This document shows, in pieces, positions 47,679 to 60,666 of a stretch of 64,000 nucleotides of DNA (position 1 is the first letter of the stretch; the number at the start of each line of letters is the position of its first letter). The notes beneath the pieces are model-generated. The model was not told the origin of the DNA. It saw nothing but the letters and a program-made list of their open reading frames with translations, and made no database searches. The position numbers and the translations under genes are program-made. Origin of the DNA: Prosapia bicincta (Eukaryota; Arthropoda; Insecta; Hemiptera; Cercopidae); NCBI GenBank assembly GCA_036971475.1, contig JBAIZL010000001.1, positions 285,296,925-285,360,924 of the forward strand, given 5' to 3'.

Positions 47679-49690
47679 GCTTATTGTAGTTGACTGATTT
47701 ATTGAGCAAAGAGCTGATAGCAGGGTAATGTTACGCGGTTTGCTTGTTGTAGTTGCCTGATTTATTTAGCAAAGAGCGGATAGCAGGGTAATGTTACGCG
47801 GTTTGCTTGTTGTAGTTGCCTGATTTATTGAACAAAGAGCTGATAGCAGGGTAATGTTACGCGGTTTGCTTGTTGTAGTTGCCTGATTTATTGAACAAAG
47901 AGCTGATAGCAGGGCAATGTTACGCGGTTTGCTTGTTGTAGTTGCCTGATTTATTTAGCAAAGAGCTGATAGCAGGGTAATGTTACGCGGTTTGCTTGTT
48001 GTAGTTGCCTGATTTATTGAGCAGAGCTGATAGCAGGGCAATGTTACGCGGTTTGCTTGTTGTAGTTGCCTGATTTATTTAGCAAAGAGCGGATAGCAGG
48101 GTAATGTTACGCGGTTTGCTTGTTGTAGTTGCCTGATTTATTGAGCAGAGCTGATAGCAGGGTAATGTTACGCGGTTTGCTTGTTGTAGTTGCCTGATTT
48201 ATTTAGCAAAGAGCGGATAGCAGGGTAATGTTACGCGGTTTGCTTGTTGTAGTTGCCTGATTTATTGAGCAGAGCTGATAGCAGGGTAATGTTACGCGGT
48301 TTGCTTGTTGTAGTTGACTGATTTATTGAGCAGAGCTGATAGCAGGGTAATGTTACGCGGTTTGCTTGTTGTAGTTGACTGATTTATTGAACAAAGAGCT
48401 GATAGCAGGGTAATGTTACGCGGTTTGCTTGTTGTAGTTGCCTGATTTATTGAGCAGAGCTGATAGCAGGGTAATGTTACGCGGTTTGCTTGTTGTAGTT
48501 GACTGATTTATTGAGCAGAGCTGATAGCAGGGTAATGTTACGCGGTTTGCTTGTTGTAGTTGACTGATTTATTGAACAAAGAGCTGATAGCAGGGTAATG
48601 TTACGCGGTTTGCTTGTTGTAGTTGCCTGATTTATTGAGCAGAGCTGATAGCAGGGTAATGTTACGCGGTTTGCTTGTTGTAGTTGCCTGATTTATTGAA
48701 CAAAGAGCTGATAGCAGGGTAATGTTACGCGGTTTGCTTGTTGTAGTTGCCTGATTTATTGAGCAGAGCTGATAGCAGGGTAATGTTACGCGGTTTGCTT
48801 GTTGTAGTTGACTGATTTATTGAGCAAAGAGCTGATAGCAGGGTAATGTTACGCGGTTTGCTTGTTGTAGTTGCCTGATTTATTGAGCAGAGCTGATAGC
48901 AGGGTAATGTTACGCGGTTTGCTTGTTGTAGTTGACTGATTTATTGAACAAAGAGCTGATAGCAGGGTAATGTTACGCGGTTTGCTTGTTGTAGTTGCCT
49001 GATTTATTGAGCAGAGCTGATAGCAGGGTAATGTTACGCGGTTTGCTTGTTGTAGTTGCCTGATTTATTGAACAAAGAGCTGATAGCAGGGTAATGTTAC
49101 GCGGTTTGCTTGTTGTAGTTGCCTGATTTATTGAGCAGAGCTGATAGCAGGGTAATGTTACGCGGTTTGCTTGTTGTAGTTGACTGATTTATTGAGCAAA
49201 GAGCTGATAGCAGGGTAATGTTACGCGGTTTGCTTGTTGTAGTTGCCTGATTTATTTAGCAAAGAGCGGATAGCAGGGTAATGTTACGCGGTTTGCTTGT
49301 TGTAGTTGCCTGATTTATTGAACAAAGAGCTGATAGCAGGGTAATGTTACGCGGTTTGCTTGTTGTAGTTGCCTGATTTATTTAGCAAAGAGCTGAGAGC
49401 AGGGTAATGTTACGCGGTTAACTAGCATGAAGGTTTGCGTGTTGTAGTCGCCTGATTTATTGAGCAAAGAGCTGAGAGCAGGGTAATGTTACGCGGTTTG
49501 CTTGTTCTATTTGCCTGATTTATTGAGCAAAGAGCTGAGAGCAGGGTAATGTTACGCGGTTTGCTAGTTCTATTTGCCTGATTTATTGAGCAAAGAGCTG
49601 ATACCAAGGTAATGTTATGCGGTTCTCTAGCTCTGAAGGAATGCTTGTTGTAGTCACCTGATTTATTGAGCAAAGCGCTGAAAGCAGGAT
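47679..49690. repeat. Satellite-like array, alternating 63- and 61-bp units, about 32 copies
   Basis: Unit: gttgtagttgcctgatttat, tgagcaaagagctgatagca, gggtaatgttacgcggtttg, ctt. A shorter type has gagcagagctg in place of gagcaaagagctg (61 bp). The types are ordered in a higher-order pattern: the block at 48626 recurs at 48998, an offset of 372 bp, equal to three long plus three short units. The 3' end (after 49400) is more diverged and holds small insertions. The minus frame 49422-49673 is an artefact. Confidence 0.97.
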
Positions 49691-52067
49691 ACTGTTATGT
49701 AGCGTGAATATCATGTTTTAACAGGCTTCACAAAATAAAACTAGAGTTTAAGCTAGAAATCTAATCAATGATAGTCCATATGCTGGCACAGACTCCACTA
49801 GAATGAATCATTTACAGCGAGAAAAGGTTTGCCGCTAATTCCAAAGAGGTAAAGCAATTTCTAGAAACACAGCCCTTGTACCTTGCAAGGAAATTATTCA
49901 GCGAGATTTTATCATTGAACTAGTGACTGCAATAAGGGTACTCAAGGTGACTTGAAATTTCATTTCCCTTGAAAAAGATAAAGAATACACGGTGGGTAGA
50001 AAATTCAAGTTTTTTTTTTATTCAGTATTACTTAGTTCATCTAAATACTGTATTAATAATCAAAATAAAAACTTACACAGTAATTTAAGTCCATTGATAT
50101 TTCGGTGTAAGAATTACACAAAACAAATTTGATCTGAATTGCAGTTACTTATGATTTAAACGTTTGCAATGTATGAGCAAAAACTCAAAAACACAAACAA
50201 AACTCTGAATTTGTTCATATTTTCATTTCCCTATCCGAGAACACACCACCAGTTTACAATGTCTGTTTGTGTTTGAAAGGTTCAATAAACTGTCAACATG
50301 TGGTTTTTGTTTATAAAAATAGAGTAAACATTCTGGGACGGTTTATGTTCAAGTAAACAAAACCAAGCTCAACAACCCGATCTAGTGGATACAAACCGAA
50401 CTAATAAAATAACCTTGTTATTCCTTCTCTGTTCCCCTTCTTTTGTGGGAATAGCTTCCTAATTTGAAGTAGATTTTATATGTTTAGTCATTTGTTCATG
50501 AAGGATAAAGAAAGGGTTTAGAAGGATACAAGGAAGACTGGAGTCACCTTCATGGAAATTTGATCACATACGTCACTCAGAAACACAGGTTTTCCATGTC
50601 ACATTCCTAGCACATCGAAGAGCAGTACTGAACTCTGGCTGTTTTATTTATACAGTTCTGAGGCTGCAGTTTGTATCTTGTAGGGAAAACGAAAAATGTT
50701 TGTGAACATTCTTCTCGCTGACGTACTGATTAAATTCAGTTTCAAAAATCTTCGGTTAGGTTTCTTTTAGATGACTGTAATACTCGTTGCAAATACTCTT
50801 CTGTGATTTTCATTTGTACAGGGAGTAGTTAAGCGATCTGAAAACCCCTTCAAGCTGTCAAAACACTACCTGATATTCGAAATGTTTCTACAACACAATA
50901 ATCACAGCCTTACTAGGCGGGTTTTGTAAAATTGTTCCTGAAAGCGTAATGTAGTGTGTGGCAAACTAGGCCCACCCGCACGTCCAATTAAAAAAAATTA
51001 CCATATCTGAGAGAAGGCAACTACAGCTGACTCATTTTCAGTACTGTTTATTTTAGTGGTTTATTTCATACGCTATTTATACTTCCACTTTCCGGTTGTA
51101 AAAACAAAATTTTTAAAATAAATTTAATTAAAGTTATATTTCCAACTGTAGGACATTGAATCATAAATTCAAATCAACCAAATGCCTTTGCATGTGAATA
51201 AAGTACACAGAAATAAAACATTGTCATCTTCAATTATTCAAATCAAACAAATACACTTAGCGATCTTCTCTCGTTAGCGGCTCGCGTGTTACACCTGCGA
51301 CCACTTCTTACTTTACGGTAACTCCGAACCCCTCCCAATTATTTCAGTAAAATACGAGTGGTTCTAAATAATACGCGTCTACCCACCCAGTGGTAGTTGG
51401 TCGCGCTGGGCTCGTAAATCCTCAATTCGGTCGAAGGAATGGGAAGGGTGGAGAGAAGGCTGGCCACTTTCAATAATTAATAAATCACTGATAACACATT
51501 TCAATTAAGTGGGTGCGTTGGGCAATAATTCTTTGATGTCCTGCGTACATGCTAGGCTGGAAATTGTATAGATAGCGTCTGGCGTTGCGAGGATAAGGCG
51601 TTCAGGATTGTAGGATTTCAATTATAGGGCACTAGGAGTTTTTTTTTAAATTGTGACAGACTAAATTGTAACAGAGTTACTGTTCTTTTCATTGAATGCC
51701 ACTTATACTAAGTAGGATGATAAAAGGAATCTAAGATTTCTTAACTGAAGTGGAAAATATTAATCTAGACCTACTTCTATGTTTAATTGGCGCGTTCTGC
51801 ATCTCAAGACAAAGGCCCAAAAATTAGTTTTAAAATATTACCGTTTAATCTCACAAGCTGTTAAAAATCAGTATCTCTTTGTAACACACTTTAGATGGTG
51901 TTACATATTAAAAAAAGGTAATTTCAGAAATCGAACGAGAATGCATTCGAAAATGTAACAATATAGAACTAGATCAAAAAATTGTGATTTGTTAGAAATA
52001 AATCAAATCTCTGGTTGGTAGTGGCATCTGTAGGAATAGTTTAAAAACTAAAATTAAAGTAATATGC
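49691..52067. other. Nothing recognised
   Basis: No exon, element or tandem repeat seen; a GC-richer patch at 51270-51450 has no open frame of note. Confidence 0.4.
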
Positions 52068-52150
52068 GCACATCGATGCGCGGTAGCTAGGACGCTTGCT
52101 TTGCGACCGATGGTTAACTCTCTTGAAATCGGGATGTAGAAGGAAACGGT
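52068..52150 (+). other. Possible tRNA-derived SINE head
   Basis: gcgcggtagctaggacgctt then gctttgcgaccgatggtt resembles the tRNA-related head of insect SINEs (A-box-like GGTAGCTAGGACG, anticodon-arm-like middle, B-box-like GATGGTTAACTC, where GGTTCGANTCC is expected). The B box is mutated. The following tail has a diverged repeat of atgtagaag...gtcgtctccaagagc at about 52133 and 52231. Confidence 0.4.
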
Positions 52151-53547
52151 CGTCTCCAAGAGCAAGGAAAGGTTTTGTTTTAAAATTTTTAATGTAGTAG
52201 TCATTTTTTTAATTTTTTCGTATTCAGAATGTAGAAGACAGCGCACGTCGCCAAGAACGAAGATGGAACGCTGAGTTACTGAAGTCTTTTTCAAAATCAT
52301 GACCGAGGGAATCTTGTAAGGTCTTTCCAATAGAAGGGTGCGAGGCTACACCTTGTTAAAACAGCTAAGTGAACAAATTCAAACTTTGGTGAACCACCAC
52401 AAAATTTAAATGCATAAACAGTTTAATACAAAATTAATAAACTTTAAATTTTTCAATACGTACATAAATGTAATGTATGCATTATTTGGTGCATTTGTTT
52501 TCAGTTTAAATTGTAAAAATTAATTATGAAAAGAGCAAGCAAGCAAACTCGAAAACAGAGTCATTTCAGCCATTGATTTGTTAATATGTAGATTTCCTCA
52601 TAAGTAAATTGTTAAATGTTCACAATTCAGTAACTAACGCAATGTTTCAGAAATATGTATTTTGGTTTGTAACTTTATAATTTTTTCGGCTAAATAAAAT
52701 ATGTTTAATTTGTTTTAATTGAAGATTAAGAGGGCAATTATTTAACGACCACACAAATCCCATACATCTTAATTTAATAAGCCTTTAAACAATTTTCTAA
52801 TAAGACTTTGCTGGTCATCTTCTAAATATGTAACTATAAACTGCAATATTTAAAACCAGCTTTAATTCATAAGAATTAAAGCTACCAAAAATAATTTACA
52901 GTTACATCTTTAAAACCTTGATTTTTTTATAAAATCGTGAAAAATTTTGAATGAGACGTTTCACCATTCATACTCTAAAAATATATTAATACGCCATACA
53001 GCTTACTCGTAGAGAGAGAATATAGGAGAAAAGAGAACCGAAGGAATAGCGAAAATAGCTTATAGGACAGTATTTCAATTAGAACTCAAAAAGCAGGAAT
53101 ATATTATAAAATCAACCCAGAAAATACAAATAAAAATTATTTAAAAGCGGGTATCATAAATAATTCTCGGTCGGGAAGAAGGAAAATGACTGAAGTTTAT
53201 AAAGGAAAACATTTCGAAGCTATACATGACGATACGCAGAAAACTGCGTTATTGTGTCGCGCGTACAAGGTTCGGTACAGACGGATTCTTAGGCTTAGCC
53301 TTGCTTAATGGTGTGTTCACCGAAATACTTCAACTTGAAACAGGTTTTTTACATTGTTGGCAGTAAAAACGTCCAGCAATTAAACAACTACAAAAACAGA
53401 TGATTTCTTTGATGCTACGTCACTCCTGGCACGACTGGGAACCTCAACATACGGTGGGTTTAATTGTTTTTAAGTAATGCAAAAACTGAGAATGTGGATA
53501 TATTCATTTTGAGGCTTCAGAGGTTGTGATACATTTTGAACAATCGC
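52151..53547. other. Nothing recognised
   Basis: AT-rich, no gene. The minus frame 51992-52330 overlaps the SINE-like head and has no domain. Confidence 0.4.
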
Positions 53548-54176
53548 GCAATGTAATTTTACTGACTGTTTCTTATCTCTCTGAATAGTGTAATTTTACT
53601 GACGGTTTCTTATCTCACTGCATAGTATAAGTTTACTGACGGTGTCTTATCTCACTGAATAGTGTAATTTTACTAACAGTTTCTTATCTCTGTATAATGT
53701 AATTTTACTAAAGGTTTCTTATCTCACTGCATAGTATAAGTTTACTGACGGTGTCTTATCTCTCTGTATAGTGTAATTTTACTGACGGTTCCTTATTTCT
53801 CTGCATAGTGTAATTTTACTAACAGTTTCTTATTTCTCTGCATAGTGTAATTTTACTGACGGTGTCTTATCTCTCTGCATAGTGTAATTTTAGTGACGGT
53901 TCCTTATCTCTCTGCATAGTGTAATTTTACTAACAGTTTCTTATCTCTGTATAATGTAATTTCACTGACGATTTCTTACCTCTCTGCATAGTGTAATTTT
54001 ACTGACGGTTTCTTATCTCTCTGTGTAGTGTAATTTTACTGACGGTTCCTTATCTCACTGATTAGTGTAATTTTACTGACTGTTTCTTATCTCTCCGTGT
54101 AGTGTAATATTACTGATGGTTCCTTATCTCACTGAATAGTGTAATTTTACTGACGGTTTCTTATCTCTCTGCATAG
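53548..54176. repeat. Minisatellite, ~37-bp unit, about 17 copies
   Basis: Unit gtgtaattttactgacggtt then tcttatctctctgcata. Variants include tgtat/tgcat/tgaat, ggtttc/ggttcc and gtaag for gtaat. Confidence 0.95.
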
Positions 54177-54465
54177 TGAAACTCTATATCTTTGTAGACT
54201 GTTTTATGTCACATATTAAGAAGAACTCATAGAAAATGCAAATATGAAATAAGAGGCGGGGTTTAAAAGTAGGGTGATGAGAAAAAGTAAGTGGACTTAT
54301 CTATGTACAACAGAGGTGACGACTCGATCACCAAATGTTCTTATAGTTTTATTTATATGTAATGATAAATAATTAATAGTAATGTTTTTTTTTTATTTTG
54401 AATAGTTTCTTACTATACTTTACTAAAACAAATAGAAGACATACACAAGACTCGTAAATTAATCA

Positions 54466-54505
54466 TGACTCATACGCGTTTCAATGACAAAGTCATCATC
54501 AAAAA
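54466..54505 (-). ncRNA. Partial hammerhead motif, left arm
   Basis: Minus strand: UUGAUGA (C3 changed to U), stem II UGAC-UUU-GUCA, GAAAC, palindromic ACGCGU, A, then UGAGU. The 5' strand of stem I is lost. Confidence 0.5.
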
Positions 54506-54577
54506 TTAATGTTGCTGCTACAAACTCCAACTTACAACTAAGGTCCTTAGTTGTAGGTTAGAGTTTGTAGTAGCAAC

Positions 54578-54617
54578 ACTCACTGATGATGACTTTGTCA
54601 TTGAAACACGCATGAGT
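54578..54617 (+). ncRNA. Hammerhead ribozyme motif, right arm
   Basis: Stem I ACUCA (54578-54582) pairs perfectly with UGAGU (54613-54617). Core CUGAUGA is intact. Stem II is UGAC-UUU-GUCA. GAAAC is present but preceded by two extra U. Stem III has ACACGC where the palindrome ACGCGU is expected. Between them the two arms hold all parts of an intact motif. Confidence 0.6.
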
Positions 54618-54668
54618 CAATAAATGATAAATTTGTTGAGTCTTGTGTATCTTTGTTATTTGTTTTAA

Positions 54669-55291
54669 CATAAACTCACAAGCTAAGCTCCAATAATAGT
54701 TGTATATTTTACTCATTCCACAACCGATGTTGCATTTTACTTAACAAAATAAATTAGTGAGAAATAATAATAAAAGAAGTAATTAAAATTTCAAGTAAAT
54801 CCAAAATAATATATTTTGAATTATATTTTTTACATTTTATTAATTTTGTAATGGTTTAAGTGATTAATTTGTAATTGAAATGCAATTTTTAAAATATGGT
54901 TTCAACGTAATGCCATCTTGATTAAACCTAACGCAACGCACCTAATGTATAATGGAGATAAAGGAATCAGGATTAACGTCCTATTATAGTTGGTTTCACT
55001 TCAAAGGAGAGATTACCAATGGCTCTGAAGTCATAGATAAGAAAGGGAAGCGACGTTCTAATCTGAAATCTTAACATGTTGAGTATAATGTGGTTTTAGT
55101 TCCTGCATTATCCGAAAGATGGGTGGCCGAGTTTTGCGGATAATTATCTCCCGAGTTGAAGGTAATACTTTCCTTAAACTTCAGTCCTAGTCTCTGAAGG
55201 AACTGTCGCGGGATTTTCCCTAACAAGGTTTCTGTCTTGCCAGGTTTTTTAATCAGGCTCTTAGCGCGAGACCTGTTTCATTTTCACTATC
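54669..55291. other. Nothing recognised
   Basis: AT-rich then moderately GC-richer; no open frame with a motif. Confidence 0.4.
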
Positions 55292-55935
55292 TTCATGGAA
55301 AGAGCCTATTAGCTAGGTACATGGGTAATCCCGTTTCTTTCTCTCGCGGTAGGAATACTATACTTTGATTTAAAGTAGAATAGGAATGGGTCTGTGGCAG
55401 GGTAGGGATGCGGTGTTGTCAGTTCCAACGCCATTAACTCTCAACCCGCCGTCGCCAGCAGTAGTAAATTACTCCACCACAGCTACGATGAAACTGAGCG
55501 ATGAACGGAAGTTTAACGTCGAATTGGCAACAAGGCTCACCCACGCAGCAAGATGGCAACAAGGCTCACCCACGCAGCAAGATGTTAACTTCTTATACGT
55601 TCAGATGGCGGTATCCCCCACTCCCTCTGGCCATTTTCACCTACGTAGAATCCTATTCTGTTTTAAAATCAAACTATAACAGCATGCGTATGTGAGACGG
55701 AAGCAGCTCGTTACAAGTTGGCTGCCATGAGGGCCGGGCGGATTCTGGGGACCCAGACACGGCTAGAAAAAATTTCCATGGAAAGAGCTTATTAGCTTAG
55801 TACATGGAGAATCGATACCGTTTTCCTCACGGGCGGAAGGAATACGGTACTAACCGTACAAGCATGTGAGACGGAGGCAGATTGTTACAGGATAACTGGC
55901 ACGAGTCTAACGGTCCAGATCCGGGTTGAAAATAA
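55292..55935. repeat. Local duplicated blocks in a GC-richer segment
   Basis: A block starting catggaaagagcctattagc (55294) recurs at 55778 with about 75 similar bases. A second block (atgtgagacggaagcagctc, 55689) recurs at 55864. Within it a 29-bp unit (tggcaacaaggctcaccc) is tandemly duplicated at 55525-55583. The plus frames at 55386-55695 run through these repeats and have no family motif. Possibly a decayed element present as two partial copies. Confidence 0.6.
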
Positions 55936-57800
55936 ATACCCGAAAAACTTCTTCTTGATTCCCTCAAGTTACAAAACGTATTAAAAATTGTAAACGTAAA
56001 TTGGATTGAGTTCAAATGGCGATTTGTTTTTAACGTTGACGCATATTATTTTTTTAAAAATTCACGTTCGGGTAGTAAAACTATAAACCTTTATTTCTAA
56101 TATAAACAGAAATAACATTCGATTTCCTTAAATATACAATTTATTTTTAAAAGTTACCATTTTAAATCCATCGTTCTTATTTATTAGATGTTGGCCCGTT
56201 TAGTCGCATTCTATTTCCATAGCCCTTAAATACAAATATTAAAATAAATCATTATTGTTTATTTACAATACATTATATTAATTTTACTCGTGTTTAAATC
56301 ATACTCACTCAAATTTTCTACATCTAGTTAGTAGACACCAAGAGAATGTTTTTATATTTTATTTAATAAATTTTTACATTATAACCGAAGTGTGGACACT
56401 TTACACGTCGACATGCGGCCGTGTATTGCGGAAAAGTGTAGAAAAGTAAGCAAGATGGCGAAAAGAAAATAATGGTGACAAGGAGTGCATGTCTTCCGAC
56501 TACCTCCTTGTCAAAGAAGTCAAAGATAGGTCCTCCATGTGGCAGTACCTCCAGTCTTGCATACGAAACCAATGCCCCCACGCATCCAACCTCAAACGCA
56601 TGACTCTCGTCCGGGTGAGAATCGTCAGGTCCGGGACAGATAGGCTTGGTGGCACCACCAGTCTGCAAGAGTCACTTGTGACGAGACAAACTCCGACCAG
56701 GCACTGCGGTTCGCTTCGCCCGTTTATATAGAAATACTCGGAACCAGTAGATCCTTCCAAACGGTGAGGTTTCCGTGCAATACCTCGTCTGATTAGTTCG
56801 ATCCAGGTAGTCCAATAGGTCCATAATCCTCCCTAGGTTGGCCTTTCCTAACGCCGAACCTTCAGATTCGGAACTTGATCCTTGATGGAGATAACATCCT
56901 GCTGGACCTTCAGAACTGTACAATTCGACAGTCGTAGAATTTATATTCATATTTATACCAACAATTCGGTTGATGTGTCACATAATAAACATTATCAAAT
57001 TACCATATTGAATATAACCGAAAAATAATATTGCCATACACTTAGAAAAGTAATCAGATAAATTAAAGAGCGTCACTAAATTAACCTTCCGATAAATGAA
57101 AGTTTTTTACGTCAGATAAAAATGAGCGTCCGTTAGCGGAAATACTTTTACCATGTAAAAAACCCGCGACTCACTTTATTAGATTCATCTACAACACTCC
57201 TGCTTCTTAGGATAATTGCATAACTAGACGTCCAGCTTACTTACGGTTCTAGGCCCTTGTTTGGCGCTAATACGGGAGTCACGAGGAGGACATGTAACAC
57301 GACATGCAGTGCGCATGTCGCTACCAAATAACGGCCGTGTAACTGGAGACTCAAAGGGATTTGGTGCAATGAACGTTAATGTACCGTTAATTTATTCCTT
57401 TGTACGAATCCTACAGTAAACAAGCCTCGTGAGAAATGTTTAAAATGTATTTTTACTAAGTTAGTATTATCTTATAACTGATAAGAAACAATACTTTCTC
57501 CAACATTGCATCAAGTTATTATTTCCCAACTTTAAATAAGCACGGCACAAAATGTTACGCCTACGATAACGTAGGACAGATTAAAACAACACACGATTGA
57601 AAAGTAAAGTAATTTTTACTTAAACTTAAAGTAAAATTAAACTGATAAATTATTGTATAATACTGTTTTAGGACAATAATACTCCTTAGGAGTTGTTCTT
57701 ACTTTAGTAATCTGAACACAGTAATGGAAAAGCGTGCCTAAAAGTGGGGAAGAGATTTACCCTTTAAGAAATCTTGTAGCCATTTGGAAGATCAGAGGCT
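55936..57800. other. Mixed sequence; GC-richer patch 56390-56960 of unknown nature
   Basis: Overlapping frames on both strands (56363-56950) reflect a GC-richer, stop-poor patch. None shows a domain I recognise. It could be a decayed mobile-element coding segment; flanking splice sites were not found. Other parts are AT-rich. Confidence 0.35.
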
Positions 57801-57960
<160 letters not shown>

Positions 57961-58864
57961 GGCTGTAAGAAAACTAAAAAAAACATGTGATTACCAACGC
58001 ATATCAACTTAAAGTAGCTAATTACTTGAGAAAACACTAAATAATTTTTACAAAAGATAAGCTGCGTGCATAAAATGTTAAGAGATAGCACGTTAAATCT
58101 ATGTAACAGACACGTTTTTACAGTACGATTCTTACCTGAAATAAAATCCTGCTAAACTTAAATTTCGTGCTAAGAGTTGGGTTTTAGCGATTTAAATTTC
58201 CCGAAATACTTGAATTTGTAGTTCTATTTAAATTCTACCAAATAAATGTGTCCTTAGGGTGGAATATTCTTTAATTAAATATTGTGAAACTCTTCATACA
58301 TTACACGAACAATATTAGAAATTAAATTCCTTGAATCTTCTCTTTTGATTAATGTATTATTTAACATATATCGAAGTTATTGGAATATATATATCCCTAA
58401 TAACAAAATAAATTGGTGGGCACGCAATGTATTGTTATTCATAAAATGTACAAACATTAATTTGTTTTTCAATTATCGATTGCCTACAATAACTATTACC
58501 TACAAGAAAGATAAGGTTCGTAGATAGAAAATACAGTGTATGTTTATCTAGCTAGTAAAACCGTTTCAAATTTATCTCCTCGACTATTACGACATAGTCA
58601 TTACAATAAGATCTTTCTGTCGGATCTTCTGAACTAAAGGACTACCTAGAGACTCAAACTGAGGGTCGTAGAAGAATTTCAAGTGCGAGTGTATTTTTAA
58701 AACAAATATGTTGTGACACTCATGGGAGTGACGACAGAAGTGAAAACTTAGACTACAGAAATACTGAATTAAAAAAAACACATTTAATTTTGCGTAACAG
58801 AAATTACTTAAACATTTATTTGTTATAAGACGCGCTTCAAATGTCTTCATTTCAAAAATTGAAT
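57961..58864. other. Nothing recognised
   Basis: AT-rich, with short chance frames only. Confidence 0.4.
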
Positions 58865-59190
58865 TAATAATATTACTTATTATTATCGTTATATATAATT
58901 ATTTGTATTGAGATTTATAAAATTGGAATACATCTATCAACTTATTAAAATTATTTAATAATTAACAATGTTCAATAAATAATGTAACATATCCTAGGTG
59001 TTAAAACAGTTGTTTTACAACATAACGTATAACATAAAATAAGTTGATAAGTCGTATGAAATCATGTTATTGAATTCACTTTGAGTCGACTCATAACGTA
59101 GCCTGAGAGAATTTATACTGACGCAAGTTTTTGTACATGTCCATCCAATAAGTTTTTGTAGGCTTCGCTATAAAAGTGTTTACTTCAAAA
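58865..59190 (-). repeat. Dispersed repeat R1, copy g, inverted
   Basis: Shares ttattattatcgttatat and attgagatttat with 47300, then aacagttgttttacaacata, ataacataaaataagttg and agtcgactcataacgtagcc, the last matching the 47460-47510 region. Confidence 0.65.
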
Positions 59191-60666
59191 AGTCACTCGC
59201 TTATTTCGAAAATTTGGAAGCTGAAAAGTTGATGATACATTTTTCAGTAACACAAGTGTAGAAATCTGTTTATGGCATTAGCATTACGTCTTAGCCAAAC
59301 TGTATTAGTTTTATCATGAGATGTGCCTTTTAAAACTGCGATAATATTGCCAAGCTTAATAATAAAGAAAACTACGTCTAAATAAATAGTCTTGGAAGAC
59401 AAAGAGACTTTGATGCTGAGGTAAGAATAATATAGCTTTAAACAAATACAAAAGAATATTATTCAAAAGTTTTTATAAGATTAGAGTCTATTGTTACTGT
59501 ACGCACTTAAACAGAACTTAACTTCGTCTCCATTCATTAAAATTCAAACAAATTCCTCGATAAGTTATTTAAAACAATCCTGACTAAATCTTATTTAAAA
59601 TTGTCGATACTGTAGTGATTTAAACTTCATTATTCTTCTATCTCGTAAAGAATGTTTTTTTTAATTAAGGAAAATAAAAAAAACCTCTTTGTTAGCGCAA
59701 AGTAGTATAAGTCCTTTTGTTGTAAGAAGACAAGCTTCCTCGCCCCTCTTTCTCCTCCTTTAGTGAAAACAGAAAATAAAAATAAAACACGCAAACGAAA
59801 TCCCTTTTCATTGTTACAGACGTATTTTTTTCAGTCAGTAAAGAAAAACAAAGTTTTAAACAAGAGCAAAAGAAAATGAATCTTGAAAGTATGGTTTGTT
59901 AGCGAAAACACGAATAAGAGGATGAAATGATGACAGAATGGGGCTATGTGTATAGGGAGGGGAGTTGAACCTTTTTATGAATACACAAGTAATTTCATTA
60001 TAACGGGAAAGTACTCGACTTTTATAAGATATATGCCTCGTATTTATTTCAAAGGGTAAACGTTAGTGTTTTTTTGTATTCTGTGAGGTAAAAAAAAAAC
60101 CTAAGAAGATTCTTACAGATGCTAAAAAAAATTTATTGAGGTTAAATTGAATTTTGCAATATTGATGAAATTGTTGTATAAATAAAATTTAGGCCTATAT
60201 ACTTTTCTTAAATTTGTACTTTTCTTCAGGAAGGCTCCTTCCGGAACGTGACTGCTTTAATTTCGGGGGAAATTTAAAGTGGATGTGATGAAATTCAGCA
60301 TAAAATAACTCACTGAACAATGCGTAAAGTTATAAATATTTTGGAATCCTTCGTTCAGAAATTAATTTTCTAGTGTTATTTACTCAAATAACGAAGGTCT
60401 TGGAATACACAGACATAGAAAGTTTCGTAATAAAAGCCATTAGCTGAATCAGAGCAGCTACTTAAATAAATCCAACTACTTGCAACCACATCAAATATTA
60501 GGAAAGGATTGGCAAAAATCGAGCATAAAATAGCACCTTTTAAATAGTGGATGAACGGGTGATAAATAAGTGTTTTCATTAAAACAGTAATTGAACATGG
60601 TATCGAAATAAATCTGAATGTTTGATAAGTAATTAGTATTTTCATAACAGCACCCACCAAACAGAG
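59191..60666. other. Nothing recognised
   Basis: AT-rich intronic sequence; the minus frame 60376-60675 has no motif. Confidence 0.4.

Larger units (their letters stand above)
54424..54668. mobile_element. Perfectly hairpin-shaped Penelope-like terminal repeat pair, family C-like
   Basis: Two arms of about 115 bp meet at about 54541 with almost no spacer: caacttacaactaagg against ccttagttgtaggtt. They extend outward to acacaagactc / gagtcttgtgt and aaacaaat / atttgttt. Each arm carries a hammerhead core (gatgatgactttgtcattga then aacgcg) like that of the 5.6-6.7 kb element. No coding sequence remains. Confidence 0.8.

Noticed and set aside
47679..49690. Resemblance of gatagcagggtaat in each unit to the right part of a known homing-endonuclease site
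   Set aside because: Only a partial match over 14 bases, with no endonuclease gene; coincidence repeated by the array.
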